From positions 9,082,001 through 9,146,000 of the forward strand of contig NC_064423.1 in assembly GCF_023375975.1 (NCBI RefSeq): 64,000 nucleotides of DNA, in the 5' to 3' direction. Shown in pieces: positions 1-12,810 of the stretch (position 1 is its first letter; every line of letters begins with the position of its first letter). The position numbers were made by a program, and so were the translations under genes. The DNA is from Astyanax mexicanus (taxonomy: Eukaryota > Chordata > Actinopteri > Characiformes > Acestrorhamphidae). The notes below the pieces were generated by a model, which was given only the letters and a program-made list of their open reading frames with translations, was not told the origin of the DNA and ran no database searches.

Positions 1-45
1 CTCTTACAGCACTTCATGCTCCCTAATGAACTGTATTACTGAAAT
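1..45. repeat. Truncated terminus of a Tc1-like foldback repeat
   Basis: The first bases, including a stretch on a chalkboard pattern of 'cagcacttcatgct' followed by 'aataaagtaacttttcaatga', match pieces of the inverted-repeat element at 1192-2090 (the transposase segment and its terminal repeat). It is probably a fragment of another copy cut by the window edge or by deletion. Confidence 0.45.
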
Positions 46-1191
46 AAAGTAACTTTTCAATGATGTTAAATTTTTATTAAGATTCATATATTGGCAGAAA
101 AATAATTGTAATAATATCCACTGATTATAATATTTTGAATAGTATAGTGAACATGAGTATGATGCAGTGACACCCTTTTAAAAGACGAGGAACATTTTAT
201 TAATAATAGACTGGTAGATGTATACTTTACAGTGAACAAGAAGGCACATTATTGATTATTGATTGCGCAGATGGCTAAAATATTGATAAATTTAATTCAT
301 TGGAAACAAACATCCAATAAAACACAATGGATGATATTAAGGTCAGAGATATTAATGTCCATATAGAGAGTAATAAGTCGATAATATAATTTTTGTGACA
401 GAAAATCTACATCCTGTCTACATTCTTTATGCTAACCTGTGACATTTCACACACATACTGAATAAATATTATTTCAGGTTTAAATGCTTCAAAGCCAAAC
501 TGCAAATCCGGTCCATTTTCAGCAAACCCATCACCTTTACATACATCCACCCGTTCAGTCTACAGCAGCTGAGCTCCACCCCTTACACTGGTTGCTGTAA
601 TTCAGATGGAACATTCAGTCTTTTATATATAGGTTGTGTACTAAATGTTGAGCAAAGCTGTGGATCTTCACTGTGGAACATAAACCTCATATCTCCAAAG
701 CAGTGCCTTTACAGGAGAAAATAGGGAGAATCAGGTCAGAGGTATTTTGCATGGTGATAATGTAGTCTCCAACAAAACCTTCTACTCTACCTCTGTTGTG
801 GTTTTTCATTTTTCTGACAGAATTTGAAAATTACAACTGTTGGAATTGGAATAAAATAGTTTTATGGTAAGTTGCATTGCAAAAAAAAAAAGAAAGTAAT
901 TTCTCTCTTCTGTAAAGCTGCTGTTCTGGAGATTCACTGCGACAGTGATGGTGTTCAAAATTCTTATTTTTCTTCTTTCCATTCTAACCACCCCTCTCTT
1001 TAGGTGCTCTGTTGGCCCTCTTCTGTTCACTGCAGGTTTAACACCTTGTTTATATCTGCTGTGGTTCTGCCATCTCTCCCTCTCCAGTTACGGGTCTTAT
1101 TTCATTCTCTTTAAGTGTTGGTCTTCACCAGCTCTCAGATTTGCACCACGGTCGTAAGAAAAGCTTGTAATAATGATACACAAGTATATAT

Positions 1192-2090
1192 TAGTGCATC
1201 TCAGAAAATTAGAATATCATTGAAAAGTTACTTTTTTTCAGTAATTCAGTTCAAAACGTGAAACTCATGTATTACATAAATGTATTACACACAGAGTAAT
1301 ATATTTTTGTTTATTTATTATATATATATATATATATATGTGATCTACTTTATTTATTTTATTGTTGATGCTTATGGCTTACAGACAATGAAAACCCAAA
1401 AATGAGTATCTCAGAAAATTAGAATATTATTTAAGACCAATTGGTACTTTTGGCAGTGTGGGCAGTGTGCCAAGTCCTGCTGGAAAATGAAATCCTCATC
1501 TCCATAAAAGTTATTAGCAGAGGGAAGCATGAAGTGCTGTAAGATTTTGTGGGAAAACACTGCACTGATTTTGGACTTTATATAACACAGTGGATCAACA
1601 CCATCACTGACCATCAGTAAATTTTACATTTCATTTGTAAATCAAGGGAGCAGAGTTTGGAGGAAGAGTGGAGAGAGACACACAGTCCAAACTGCTTGAG
1701 GTCTAGTGTGAAGTTTCCATCAATCAGTGATGGTTTGGAGAAACATGTCATCTGCTGGTGTTGGTCCACTGTGTTATGTCAAGTCCAAAATCAGTGCAGT
1801 TTTTTCCCACAAAATATTATCTTATACATTTTATGGAGATGTGGACTTCATTTTCCAGCAGGACTTGGCACACTGCCAAGTATCAATTGGTCTTATATAA
1901 TATTCTAATTTTCTGATTTTTGACACTGATTTTTGGGTTTTCATTGGCTGTAAGCCATAATCATCAACAATAAAATAAATAAACACTTTAAATATCTTAA
2001 AATCAATGTGTGTGTAATACATCTATACAATATATGAATTTCACATTTTGAACTGAATTGCTGAAATAATGTAACTTTTAAATGCACTAG
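1192..2090. mobile_element. Foldback element built from two inverted copies of a Tc1-like transposase segment
   Basis: Left end GTGCATCTCAGAAAATTAG and right end (reverse complement) GTGCATTTAAAAGTTAC, both next to TA, mark a Tc1/mariner-type insertion. The left half read on the minus strand and the right half read on the plus strand encode the same degraded transposase piece, ending in a QQDLA motif that corresponds to the second catalytic Asp region. The right terminal repeat lacks a short segment present on the left. No intact ORF remains, so it is non-autonomous. Confidence 0.75.
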
Positions 2091-2105
2091 TGTGTGCATA
2101 TATAT

Positions 2106-2108
<3 letters not shown>

Positions 2109-2187
<79 letters not shown>
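2109..2187. repeat. (AC)n then (AT)n microsatellite
   Basis: About 18 AC units run directly into about 21 AT units. A second A-run plus (TA)n tract follows at 2249-2286. Confidence 0.95.
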
Positions 2188-2192
<5 letters not shown>

Positions 2193-2244
2193 ATTACATT
2201 AATAAAATCAATTTATTTGTTTTTATTGGTCTGTTCCTTGTGAA

Positions 2245-2284
<40 letters not shown>

Positions 2285-3213
2285 TGGTTTTAGGTTTCGA
2301 TGAGACTGTGTGTTTTGATTTGCTCTGTAGTTAACAGCCTGTCCAATGCTGAGTAGGTGAAATCATACACTGTATGTGTGTGTGCGTGTGTACGTGTATG
2401 TGTGTGTGTGTGTTTGCACTGGGAGCTAATACTGCACTGCTTTACACTCTCGGTGGTGGTGTTGGTGGTGACTGAGGGTAACGTTCGGTTTTGGTTCTGG
2501 TAAGCTGAGATGGACCGGACCTCAGTTCTGCTCTTCGATGTGCCCACTGTGTTATGTTTACATGTTTCCCTCATTACACAGTGTGGTAATGAGGGAACAA
2601 AGCCTTCATCTGAAAGCTCCATCTACAACTGCTGCTAATGCAACAACTAACTGCTCACTCTGTTACATCAGCCTGCAGAACAACTGTGCTGGTGGTATTA
2701 ACACTAATGTTAATGTACATGATTTTGTGTTTATTCTTAAAACTGGTTTTGCTGGCATTTTAAATGTGGCTTTGTGCACCCCAAACTTTAATGTGAAACA
2801 TATTCTGTTCTGATATATGTATTAAGAAAATGTCTTGAAATACTGTGATCTGTATAGCCCTTCTCTACATAATCACAGTACTAATACTATACAAACACAA
2901 TACCTTATTGTTCATCCCTAGTATAACTGTACGATTATCCAAGTTTCTTTCCTTACACATTAACAATCAACTCTACAGCAGACGCGGACTCAGCGTGGAT
3001 TGACTGATCAGTTCTGGTGTTATTTAGTTGTTATTTTAGCATTATGAAGTTGTGCTGTCCTGCAGGCCTCTGTTACATTTGTCTGTTTTTGTGTTTTTGA
3101 TTTTCTGTGTTAAACATGTTCTAATGGGTCCAGCGTTATGTTTATTGATCCTTGGATTTGTTTACAATTTTAATTAATCAACATTAATAAACATATCATT
3201 ATTTCATTCACGA

Positions 3214-3220
<7 letters not shown>

Positions 3221-3258
<38 letters not shown>
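3221..3258. repeat. (GT)n microsatellite
   Basis: Uninterrupted GT dinucleotides, about 19 units, in the non-coding 5' part of the window. Confidence 0.95.
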
Positions 3259-3261
<3 letters not shown>

Positions 3262-3799
3262 TGTGTTCTTACTTTCTTACACACAATCTCACTTTTTTGT
3301 TTTATTATGAGATAATAAAAGATTGTAGTTACTACAGTTGTCATATTAATGAGATGTTTTCCTAGGTAGTAAAAGTTCTGTTATTTTGAAATGCCATATG
3401 TTTTTTACTCATAATTACAAAACGTCCATACAATTTACTTTACATCTCATTGTACATTTCTCATAATTGCATGATGCTTTGTGATAATTATAATTGTTAT
3501 AATAACAAATTATTCATATAATTACTGAGAGACTTTCTCATAATTACAAGATATGTTACAATCATGAGATACTTTCTCACTATTTGAAGGTGTGTTATGA
3601 TCTGTCAAGGGTCCATATTGTAAATGTGAGGTTTTGATGTGACTGTGGCATGAAGAGGACTGGTTAATTGATTTGATTGCTCAGTTGATCGGATAAATAT
3701 TTGTTGTCCAGTATAGACTATACATTCCATAACTGGACATATTGGTCATATTTATTGTTTTAGATGTTTAGAAACTGTCAAACTGAGAAAAAATCATTT

Positions 3800-4440
3800 G
3801 GTCAGATAACCCATAAGTAACTCTCCGATAACCAATAACTTTCTTATTTTCCCAATAACTCTCTAATAACTTTCCAAAAACCAATAACTCTCCAATAACT
3901 TTGTAGTTACTTTCCCATAACTCTTCAATAGCAATAACTCTCCAATACCAACAACTCTCTAATAGCTTCCCAATAACTTTCCAATAACCAATAACTCTTC
4001 AATAACCAGTAACCACCCAATATTCAATAACTCTCCAATAACTAATAACTCTAATAACTTTCCAAGGATCTCCAACTACCAATAACTGTCCAATATTTTT
4101 CTAATAGTTCTCTAATAGCTAATAACTCTCCAATAACCAATAACTCCTTAGTAACTTTTCAATAATCTCAAATAACCAATAACTCCTCAATAATCAATAA
4201 CTCTAATACCTCTCCAATAACTCTCCAATACCTCTCCAATAACCAATAACTCTCTAATAACATTCCAATATCTCTCCAATAGCCAATACCTCTCCAATAA
4301 CCACTAACTCTTCAATAACCAAGAACGTTTTAATAGCCAGTACCTCTCCAATACCTCTCTAATAACCAATAACTTTCCAATATTTTTCCAATAACCAGTA
4401 TCCCTCCAGTAACCAGTAACTGTCCAATAATCAATAACTG
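3800..4440. repeat. AT-rich minisatellite of 'aataactctcc' type
   Basis: Imperfect tandem units of about 10-20 bp built on 'ccaataactctccaataacc' variants cover some 640 bp. The units are heavily diverged in sequence and length. It lies in the presumed intron upstream of the exon at 4890. Confidence 0.85.
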
Positions 4441-4889
4441 TCATTAAAATCTAAGCCTATTTTTACATCCTGCTACACTCTGATTAGGCCTGTATAGTAT
4501 TGCTGGTGATTGTGATGCTGTGGATGATACTGATGGTTTGTGCGCTTTGACCCATCAAGGATGAACTTCTCTAATTTCCTGCTTCAGCACATCAAGAACA
4601 GACTGTTTACTCGCTGCCTAAAAACATATGCCACTGATAAATTTATACTGGAAGCGCACGTCACAGTTTTAATGTTGTAAGTGATTGGTGAATGTGTTTA
4701 ATCTCTCTTGGTGAAGCTGTGGAGCACAGCTCTGACACAGTTCAAAATGTGTGTGTGTGTGCATGTGCGTGTGTAAAGCCTGTGCTCAGTGGCTATTAAA
4801 AAGAGATTTAATTAATGCTTTAGTAACATTGCATCATTTCGTTGAATTTTTGCTTATTACAGCTTTCTCTCTCTCTCACTCTCTCTCAG

Positions 4890-7800
4890 GTTTTGGAAAA
4901 CTATAACAAGGGGAAAACGGCTCTCCTGTCGGCGGCGAAGATCATGGTCAGTCCTACAGAGGTGGACCTGAATGCAGAGACCATATTTCTCGGAGCCTCC
5001 AACTCCCAGCAGCCCTCACCGCCTGCACACCACCGCAGAAACAGCAGCGTGCGGTCAGTCCCGTCTCTAAACGCCACAGCTTTAGCGTAGCACAGTTACA
5101 AAGCCTGGGCTGCAGCTGAGGAACACTACATTTCTGGGCTGCTACATCATAGAAGGCTGATCCCATGAGAAGCATATGTTTATATCCACTCACCCACTGT
5201 CCTCCACTCTGTTGCACACTCCTACCTACAGCTTCATCTGTGGTGATCTATCCTGTGGGGTCCTGAGTATTGAACAGGGTGATCAATAGGGCGAATAAGA
5301 TGGCTGTACTGTGGATTATGTGTCCTAATTGACCAGCTTTTAAAGCAAACCAGGCTAGCATTTTTCTGGTGATGTCACCACAATGCTTTGCAAGACTGCT
5401 CCATTAATGAGCCCAACAGGCTACCCTCACCTTACTAAGGACCCGCCCCCATTCATGGCTACAGCCTAGGCTTTGTAACGCATCTACAGTCTATGGTATT
5501 TTACTTAATTTCCTTCAGGATCAGTAAAGTGTCTGTCTATCAGCTAAAATCAGAATCTCTTGAGGCTAACAATCTAATCTTACAATCTATAAAGCTAACA
5601 ATCTAACAACTGGTTCACATGTACACCAGTTAGCATGGTGCTCACTTCAATCATCACACACTTGCCTCTGAACTCACCACTGAATGATGCCATAGGCATC
5701 TATACACATTATCTATATCAAAGTCTGATTAATTTAAAGCGCACATATCACGTCACTTCTGTTTCCCTGTTTCCCTTACCATTACCAATTCTTGGTAATT
5801 GACAACCAATCAAAAACAGCCATATTTCATTTTCACATAACGATTGTTTATCCCCTAGAATCTCTTTTTCTGTAAAATTGTATTTTGTTTATAATGAAAT
5901 GAATAAATCTTAAATAATAAAGTAGATGAGCTCTCTTCTGATTGGCTGCCCTTCATTGCGATTCACTCAAAAGCAGACCCGGTTAAAACACTCACAAAGC
6001 TTCAGTGTGAATGGGCAGTGCTGAGCTGTTGTAGGCTTAAAACATGGTGGAGGTACTGCATGTAAATGCTCTGTTTTTTGTCTAAATTTTCTAAGGTGTT
6101 TGGTAATCAATGTTCTTCTCCTCGGCTGGAATTAAAACCTGCAGCCTTTTGAGATGAGATTGATCATGCCTGTCACAGGAGCTGGGCGGAAAAGGGATCA
6201 TATGTTTAAAAATGGTAACAAAGTAAAAAGTAAGAATAATTGAAAATATGAAAATAATTATTAATTTTAGAAATGGGCCCTTTAAAGATATGACGCAAAG
6301 AGTGTTTCCTGTTACACTGACATGCTGTGAGTCTGTGCCTCATGGTTTTGGCAGGTCAGACTTCGACCATGTCCCATATAAGCTAAAGAACAATCAACCT
6401 TACAAGATAACACCTCACAACTAAGAGAAATTCCACCAGTTGACAGCTTACTTTTTCACAGTCACTTGTGTGTGTGTGTGTGTATACCAGTGGAAGTGTG
6501 TAACTCTGTACTCTCTCACTCTCGTTCGCCCACCGCAGCACCACTTATGGTAGTATCCAGTTTCCCCCCCGTCCGCTCTGGTTCAGTAGGTAGTGTAGAT
6601 GAATCCGTGTTCCAATCACTCAGTCTGCCCCCTTCCCTTCTCCCCTCCCTCCCTCCCTTCCCCTCCTCGCTTCCCCTCCTCGCTTCCCCTCCTCGCTTCC
6701 TGCTTTACTCCTCTGTCCAATTCTGCCACACATCCCTTCATTTCCACTCTTTCACTCTGTTCTGGTTTACTTTAATCCCCCCCCTCTCTGTCTCTCTCTC
6801 TTTCACTGTCTCCCTGTTTCTCACTTTCTGCACCCTTTTACTTATTTTCATTAACTTAAATCCTCCTTGCTTTGATTTCCTTTGCTCCACGCTCTATTGC
6901 CCTCCCTCAATTTCTCTACCATCCTCTTTTCTTCCCTCCCTCGCTCCCTCTCCTCTCCCTCCACTCCTCTTTTCTTTCTCCCTGTAGTTCCTGCGCACGC
7001 TCAGAGATTTCCCTGGATGGATTTTCGGAGTGTCCTCCTCCGCCCATCCCCATCGTGCTGACTGGCGCCCGCGAGAGGCTGACCGTGGAGCTGCGTGAGC
7101 GCAAGGCGCCCCTGGCGGTGATGGAGAGCCTTTCAGACGTGGACTCCGTCTACAGCCTGGACTCTCGCCGTTCCTCCGCTGCGCTGAGGGGTTCGCCGTG
7201 CCTGGGCTCGCTCTCCTTCCCGCTGGATGCTCCGATCCCCGAGGAGAACCCGTCTCTGAGCTCCCGCACCGAGCTGCTGCCTGCCGACGGGCTACTCCAG
7301 GCGTCTCCGGAGCACGAGCTCGGGGAGTCCGGACCCTACTGCCCGACCCCACCGGAGCTGACCGTTCCCTCGCAACACCTCCTGCCCAAATCGCTGCACC
7401 ACAGTGGCCACGTTCCCCCACTTCTGCTCGGACAGACGGCCATCAGTCAGCCGGCCCACCAGCAGAGGGTGGTCTCTCGGCCTTCTTCACAGGTGTTCGA
7501 AGCGAATCAGCGGTTATCCATCAATAACAGCCAGGAGAACAACCCCAGCACTCCCTGGACTGGAACTGTGGAGGAGGAGTGTGGGGAGGATGAGAGGGAT
7601 GGAGGTAAGGCTGCACCAGACACTGTTTGTTCATGATTATTATCAGAAATAAAAAACTGTAATCTGATCTTTAATGTCCGAGTAGAGAAAGACAGATCAG
7701 TGTTTTGGGGGACGATCACCAATACTGAGCATGAGCTTAGACTGTAGCTGAGCTGAGTCCAGAGTTGAGCTAAATAAGCTTGAGCTAATTCTGTATCTGA

Positions 7801-9060
7801 ACTATGGTTGAGCTAAGTGAGCTGTAGCTAAGCTGAGTGAGCAGTAGCTGGTCTGTAGTTGCTCTGTGGTTGAGCTGAGTATGCTGTAGCTGAGGTGAGT
7901 CTGTAGCTGAGTCTGTAGCTGAGCTGAGTCTGTAGCTGAGTCTGTAGCTGAGACTGTAACAGTCTGTAACTGAGCTGAGTCTGTAGCTGAGACTGTAACA
8001 GTCTGTAACTGAGCTGAGTCTGTAGCTGAGACTGTAACAGTCTGTAACTGAGCTGAGTCTGTAGCTGAGCTGAGTCTGTAGCTGAGCTGAGTCTGTAGCT
8101 GAGCTGAGTGTAGCTGAGGTGAGTCTGTAGCTGAGTCTGTAGCTGAGGTGAGTCTGTAGCTGAGGTGAGTCTGTAGCTGAGGTGGGTCTGTAGCTGAGTC
8201 TGTAGCTGAGCTGAGTCTGTAGCTGAGGTGAGTCTGTAGCTGAGTTGAGTCTGTAGCTAAGCTGAGAGCGTCCCTGCAGCCCAGGCAGTTCATAATCTCT
8301 GCAAATAAAGAATAAAATCATTTCTTTATAATGTTGCTTTAACAGTATTTAAACTGGCATAAAGTGCCGCCCCTACAGATGGAGAGTTGTATTTTCTGCT
8401 GTAAATACAAATTATGCATTGAATACCCCACACCAATAATACATAAACATTTCTAAAATGCTGATTACGCATATATCATTTTGGCTCTGGCAGTATGATT
8501 GAAATGTGTGCATTTGTCTTAATCTTGCAGATCTAAGGTCGCCCCCTGCTGTCTCAGAGGACAAAAAACAGGTAGATAATCGAGCCGAGGTCAAAGTGGA
8601 CATGGAGCGCGGGATGTCCCTCACCACTCCACTCTCCAACGGTAACCCCAGTCAGGCTGTACTGGAATTTGCCCAGTACCTGGACTCCCTCTTCAGGCTG
8701 GACGGCAGTGGCTCTCCCCCGCTGGAGCTTTCTGATGGGGAATCGGAGTCTGGCAGGGGATCCTGCAGTCAGGCGGAGGGTCAGTGCGATGATCAGCGCA
8801 CGAAGGGTGCGGACAGGGACAGGCAGCTACTGGTCAGGGCCACGCTGGAGCCCAATCTCGTCCCCAAACCTCCCCGCACCTTCGCCGGTTCTGCGGACCC
8901 TTCGTCCGGCATTTCGCTCTCTCCGTCCTTCCCTTTGTCCTCGTCCGGAGAGCTGAATGACCTTTCACCCCCCGAAGGTTCGCTACCGGTCAACCACTCT
9001 GCTCTACGAACTTCCACTGCCTGTCCTTACCCCGAGGACACGTTATCGTCCATGGTGTGA
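4890..9060 (+). CDS. Unrecognised gene, C-terminal 436 residues (3 exons), partial at the 5' end
   Basis: Three exons join in frame: 4890-5053 (after a long CT-rich tract and CAG; donor GTCAGT), 6988-7604 (acceptor CCTGTAG; donor GTAAGG) and 8531-9060 (acceptor TCTTGCAG; stop TGA at 9058-9060). They sum to 437 codons including the stop. The first exon is in phase 0 and its first residues VLENYNKGKTALLSAAK look like the end of a helical region. The rest is Ser/Pro-rich and low in hydrophobic residues, so it is probably disordered and cytosolic or nuclear. It includes RRNSS, a basophilic-kinase or 14-3-3-like site, a PPPPIPIV run, and a possible ordered patch around VLEFAQYLDSLF. No transmembrane segment or zinc motif is visible. 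The N-terminal domains lie outside the window, so the family cannot be named. It resembles the regulatory tail of a scaffold, kinesin or GAP-type protein, but this is a guess. High GC at third positions in 7-9 kb contrasts with the AT-rich introns and supports real coding. Confidence 0.75.
5054..6987 (+). other. Intron of the unrecognised gene
   Basis: No exon needed for frame continuity is missing, because CG|T across the two exons gives Arg in an open frame. The intron ends in a long pyrimidine-rich tract (about 6600-6985) of CCCTCC and CTTCC runs that generates a long open frame without coding character. Confidence 0.6.
7740..8270. repeat. Minisatellite of 'tgtagctgagctgagtc' units
   Basis: Units of 12 and 17 bp (tgtagctgagtc with or without an extra gagct) alternate over about 500 bp in the last intron of the gene at 4890-9060. 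Between about 7930 and 8070 they form a higher-order 39-bp unit containing 'actgtaacagtctgtaact', repeated three times. The long minus-strand open frames here are produced by the repeat. Confidence 0.9.
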
Positions 9061-9164
9061 GCAACCCACAGACTTACCCACTACCCTGCTGGTGTATGTA
9101 CACTTCGGCTCCAAAATCTGGAATCACTGTTTTATTTTAGATACAAAATCATTACAAATATTGC

Positions 9165-9330
9165 TGCCTGCCACATGGGGGCGCCGTGCTGCCATACTGA
9201 AGTAGCTCTGCACAAAACAACCAGACATCCACACAGAGTCTCATTTTATTTTCTGTTTACGTTTAAATCAGTATATTGTGTCAGTAGAGAGTGTGTGGTG
9301 GCCAGATTTTGCACAGATAAAATTGCAAAA
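9165..9330. repeat. Dispersed repeat, copy 1
   Basis: The segment from 'gggggcgccg' through 'gcacaaaacaaccag' to 'gtagagagtgtgtg' and 'gccagatttt' is collinear with 9955-10150, with substitutions and small gaps. Both copies are in the same orientation. The type of element is unknown. Confidence 0.6.
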
Positions 9331-9954
9331 ATGAATAAGAGTGAATATCTCTCAGTTAACTCCTGAAAATATTCAATATGAGGCTCAAATAGCATTTAAT
9401 GTCTAGAGTGAAGTTCTATTAACATTTCATATACAGGATGAGTTTTTACTAAAACAAATATCCAGAATAGGGTTCTAAAAAAAGTTCTAATGAGATTAAT
9501 AACTAGAGTACTTTGTATGTTAAAGTGGTGATCAAATCGTGAAACAGGAAACGTGACCATCCTCAGTATAGGATGTATAAGATAGTAGATTTCTGTCATC
9601 AATGTATTTAAAAACTAAAAAGCTTCATGTTGAATCATTTCAGTCTACACTTTTTACGCCATCTGCACTGTGTCTGGATGTCAACTATTATACATATAAC
9701 ATTACAAACAGTGATTCCAAACTTTTGAACAGCAGTGTATATTACACCCTTCCCTCCCTGAACAAAAGCAGTGGGTGCATTTTCCTTGCTTTCTCGGACG
9801 AGCTCGTAGAAACCTGCATGCGTAGCAATGCAACCAGCCCACAACATCCAGGCCAGGCGGGGGCGTCGGAGTCACAGCGCGCAGGATAAACCTCACTTTC
9901 TTACTGTCCAGATGTTTTCCACACTGAATGCAGTCTGCCTCGCGCATCACTGTT

Positions 9955-10150
9955 ACACTTACAGCCTCCCGCCTCACGGGGGCGCCGGGCTGCTCCTATA
10001 AAGACATTAAAAACACATTAGCGCTGCCGTACGGATAAAGCTTTGCACAAAACGACCAGAAATTCACATCAACTCTAATGTTATCTTATGTTTACATTCA
10101 TATCAGCGCCACTGATAGTAGAGTGTGTGAAGTTGCCAGATTTGCAGGGA
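9955..10150. repeat. Dispersed repeat, copy 2
   Basis: Direct-orientation partner of 9165-9330, sharing 'gggggcgccg', 'gcacaaaacgaccag', the 'tgtttac' block and 'tagagtgtgtg'. It is a diverged duplicate or a second insertion of the same element. Confidence 0.6.
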
Positions 10151-12062
10151 TTCCTCTCACAGGGGACGAGACACGGATGGCCAAAAGGGACAGTGTGTTT
10201 TAAAGGGGGAGAGGTTACTGTTGGTTTTGATCATTTCTGCATAATTTAGAGGTTGAGAATGAGGCATTCAGAGCGGGTTTGGTGAATGGAACCAGACTGC
10301 AACATAAATATAGCCTTTCTGTTACTATCCAGTGGGAACTGTTACACTGTTGTTTTCCTGCACAGAGATTAAGCCTAGTCTGAGATTATTATCTTTTTCA
10401 GGAGAGACCCCTTCCTGGGAAACCAGCCCAAAATATTTTTCGCACTATAAGGCACACCAGATTATAAAGCTCACTATCAATAAATGCCTATTTTCTGGTC
10501 TATTACAGTGCGTAAAATATAAAAGGATTTCTGTGCCGCATGGCGCCCTGCATACGGTGTATCCCCCCACTATTTTAATAAAATGTGATTTCAAAACAGA
10601 TTTTACACCTGAAATCTGTCTTCTCTAAAAGGCATTAAACAGTTCAGACATCTGCTCCTATTCACCACCACTGTGAACAGTCCGGCACGTTTCTCCAGAA
10701 CGCAGCATTTATCACTAAACCTACTCTGAATGACTTTGTTTACATTGGTTTAATGATGCGGAAATTTTGGAAACATGCTTGACTACCCCTTTAATAAAGA
10801 GAAGCTAATGCAAGAGATTTGTAATAAGGTGACGTTTCCTCAGGTTTTTAACGAACAGAGATGAAGTAAAGTGGGTCTAAATGGAACCCTGATTTTTTAA
10901 TTTACATTTTGGAGTGAAGGAGATTTTGTGTGCAATGTTCTGCTGAGTACAGCACGCTAATGCTAACGCTAACGGGCGGCACTCCAGACTGTGCCTGTTG
11001 AAGCGCAGGGGCCATTTCTGATTTCTGATTGTGTTATGGTGTGCATGAGAAAATAACGAATGCCTATTTGTAATAATTAATGAATTCTTTGGTCATTTTA
11101 TTTACATTGTTGATCCTTATATAAACACAAACACACTTTAAAGCTTTTTTTTATTGTTTTGTTGCCAAAAGTAAACCCTGCCAAATATACAGTATGTAGG
11201 AACTAATACTGAAATCAGTTTAAAATAAGATTAATGGGATTAATAGATCTTTATCAGCACAAGTTTGACCTGTTTTCACTTTTAGATCCACGTTGTAACA
11301 GTGAGATGAACTGGATGGCATCAGGCATGTACCGAACACTAAAAACCACCACAATTCTCAATCCCTTCTTCTTCTACTTCTTCTTTAGGCCAGACTGTCT
11401 TTATTAAAGCGCTCGTTTCGTTACGCCTGAGCGCGGACTGCAAAAGAAGATCACGCTCAACCAGATCCAGTAGCAAACTGATATTTTTTAGGGAGTCTCA
11501 TCTGCATTTTTATCATTTCTACTGTTGTTGTTATATTACAATAATTGGTGGTTTATTATCATTATGATGAATATTTTAGTAACTGTTACAGTTTGACTTG
11601 CCTTTTATATTATTTCTGAATGAAGTTTTTTTCTTTCCTGTTTTCACTTCAGGCATTTTGGCCTTTTTTAATAGCAGGAACACGTTGTGTCCGTCTGGAG
11701 GGAAAAGTACAGCAGTGGGCCGAAACACTACAAACCAAATTTAACACTAATATTAATACACTTTATTTATAAAGCACATTTAATACATGTGAATGCGGCT
11801 CAGTGAGCTTTATGGAGTCAGAAACTGGATTTACACTAGAGTGCATTAATGAGAATGATGAATTTCACACTGTTAGTGTTTTATAACTAAATTAAGTAGC
11901 CCCGCCCCAAATGCTAATGACTTCAAATCCTTCTTTGTGTGAAGCTAAAAGAAGGATTCTTGGACTCGTTCAGGATCATACAGGATCTTTGAGCTGTATA
12001 CACTGATATGCCAGATGTCAGGGGACATAGTAGAATTATTACATCCCAAGAACGCTGCTCTG

Positions 12063-12362
12063 ACCTGTGGAATATGTGGGTGTGGTCTCCTCCACTTACC
12101 TGTGGGATATGTGGGTGTGGTCTCCTCTACTGACCTGTGGGATATGTGGGTGGGGTCTCCTGCACTGACCTGTGGGATATGTGGGCGGGGTCTCCTGCAC
12201 TGACCTGTGGGATATGTGGGCAGGGTCTCCTGCACTGACCTGTGGCATATGTGGGTGTGGTCTCCTTTACTGACCTGTGGAATATGTGGGCGGGGTCTCC
12301 TACACTGACCTATGGGATATGTGGACGTGGTCTCCTCTACTGACCTGTGGAATATGTGGGCA
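12063..12362. repeat. 35-bp minisatellite, about 8.5 units
   Basis: Units begin 'acctgtgggatatgtggg' and end 'ctcctctactg', 35 bp each, differing at a few positions, with a partial ninth unit. Open frames run through it on both strands because the units lack stops, but there are no splice or coding signals. Confidence 0.95.
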
Positions 12363-12776
12363 GGTGATTACAGCCAGAAGCTGTGGGTCACCATCATTAC
12401 CCCCCACTGCACTGTCCACTGTGTTCATCCTTCAAAGAAACGCTTTATGTCCAAGTTACAAACTGCTATCCCGTGACTTTTGGCATGGCAGTGTAGTTCC
12501 ATATAGAACCACATTTTCCAAATAATCTTTCCAAAAACGATCCAAACAAACAGCAAATACTGTTTCTCTAGGGACTATTTTTTGCTGCACAACTCCCTGT
12601 GTGTATCCCTCCTCCATTTTAATATTAAAAAGGGTTTAGAGGATGACTGGGCAAGTTTCCCTAGATTGGAGGGATTGAGAGAAAAAATTTAATGAGTTTT
12701 TAAGATTAATTTAATTAGGCAGTAATAAACCACAGTGTGGAATATATTGGGGTTAACGGTTAAACTAACACACACT

Positions 12777-12810
<34 letters not shown>

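Larger units (their letters stand above)
46..4889 (+). other. Probable intron or upstream sequence of the gene at 4890-9060
   Basis: No convincing coding exon is visible. The stretch holds an inverted-repeat Tc1-derived element (1192-2090), CA/TA and GT microsatellites, and an AT-rich minisatellite (about 3800-4440). Because the first recognisable coding exon at 4890 opens in mid-protein after a polypyrimidine tract and AG, this sequence is best read as an intron of a gene that starts before the window. Short ORFs here have no exon-like features. Confidence 0.5.

Noticed and set aside
2290..2813. ORFs of 91 and 110 codons
   Set aside because: No splice sites, family match or coding composition; part of the minus-strand frame is a CA repeat.
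6466..6985. 173-codon plus-strand ORF before exon 6988
   Set aside because: The stretch is a pyrimidine-rich intron tract giving Ser/Leu/Pro runs, and it ends at a clear splice acceptor.
6894..7421. Minus-strand 175-codon ORF
   Set aside because: It overlaps the well-supported plus-strand exon 6988-7604 and is a GC-rich shadow frame.
7785..8321. Minus-strand ORFs of 163-178 codons over the 'tgtagctgag' array
   Set aside because: They are repeat translations rich in Gln, Leu, Ser and Tyr, lie in an intron, and have no start or splice context.
12063..12362. CRISPR-like array appearance of the 35-bp repeat
   Set aside because: There are no unique spacers, only diverged tandem units, and the DNA is eukaryotic.
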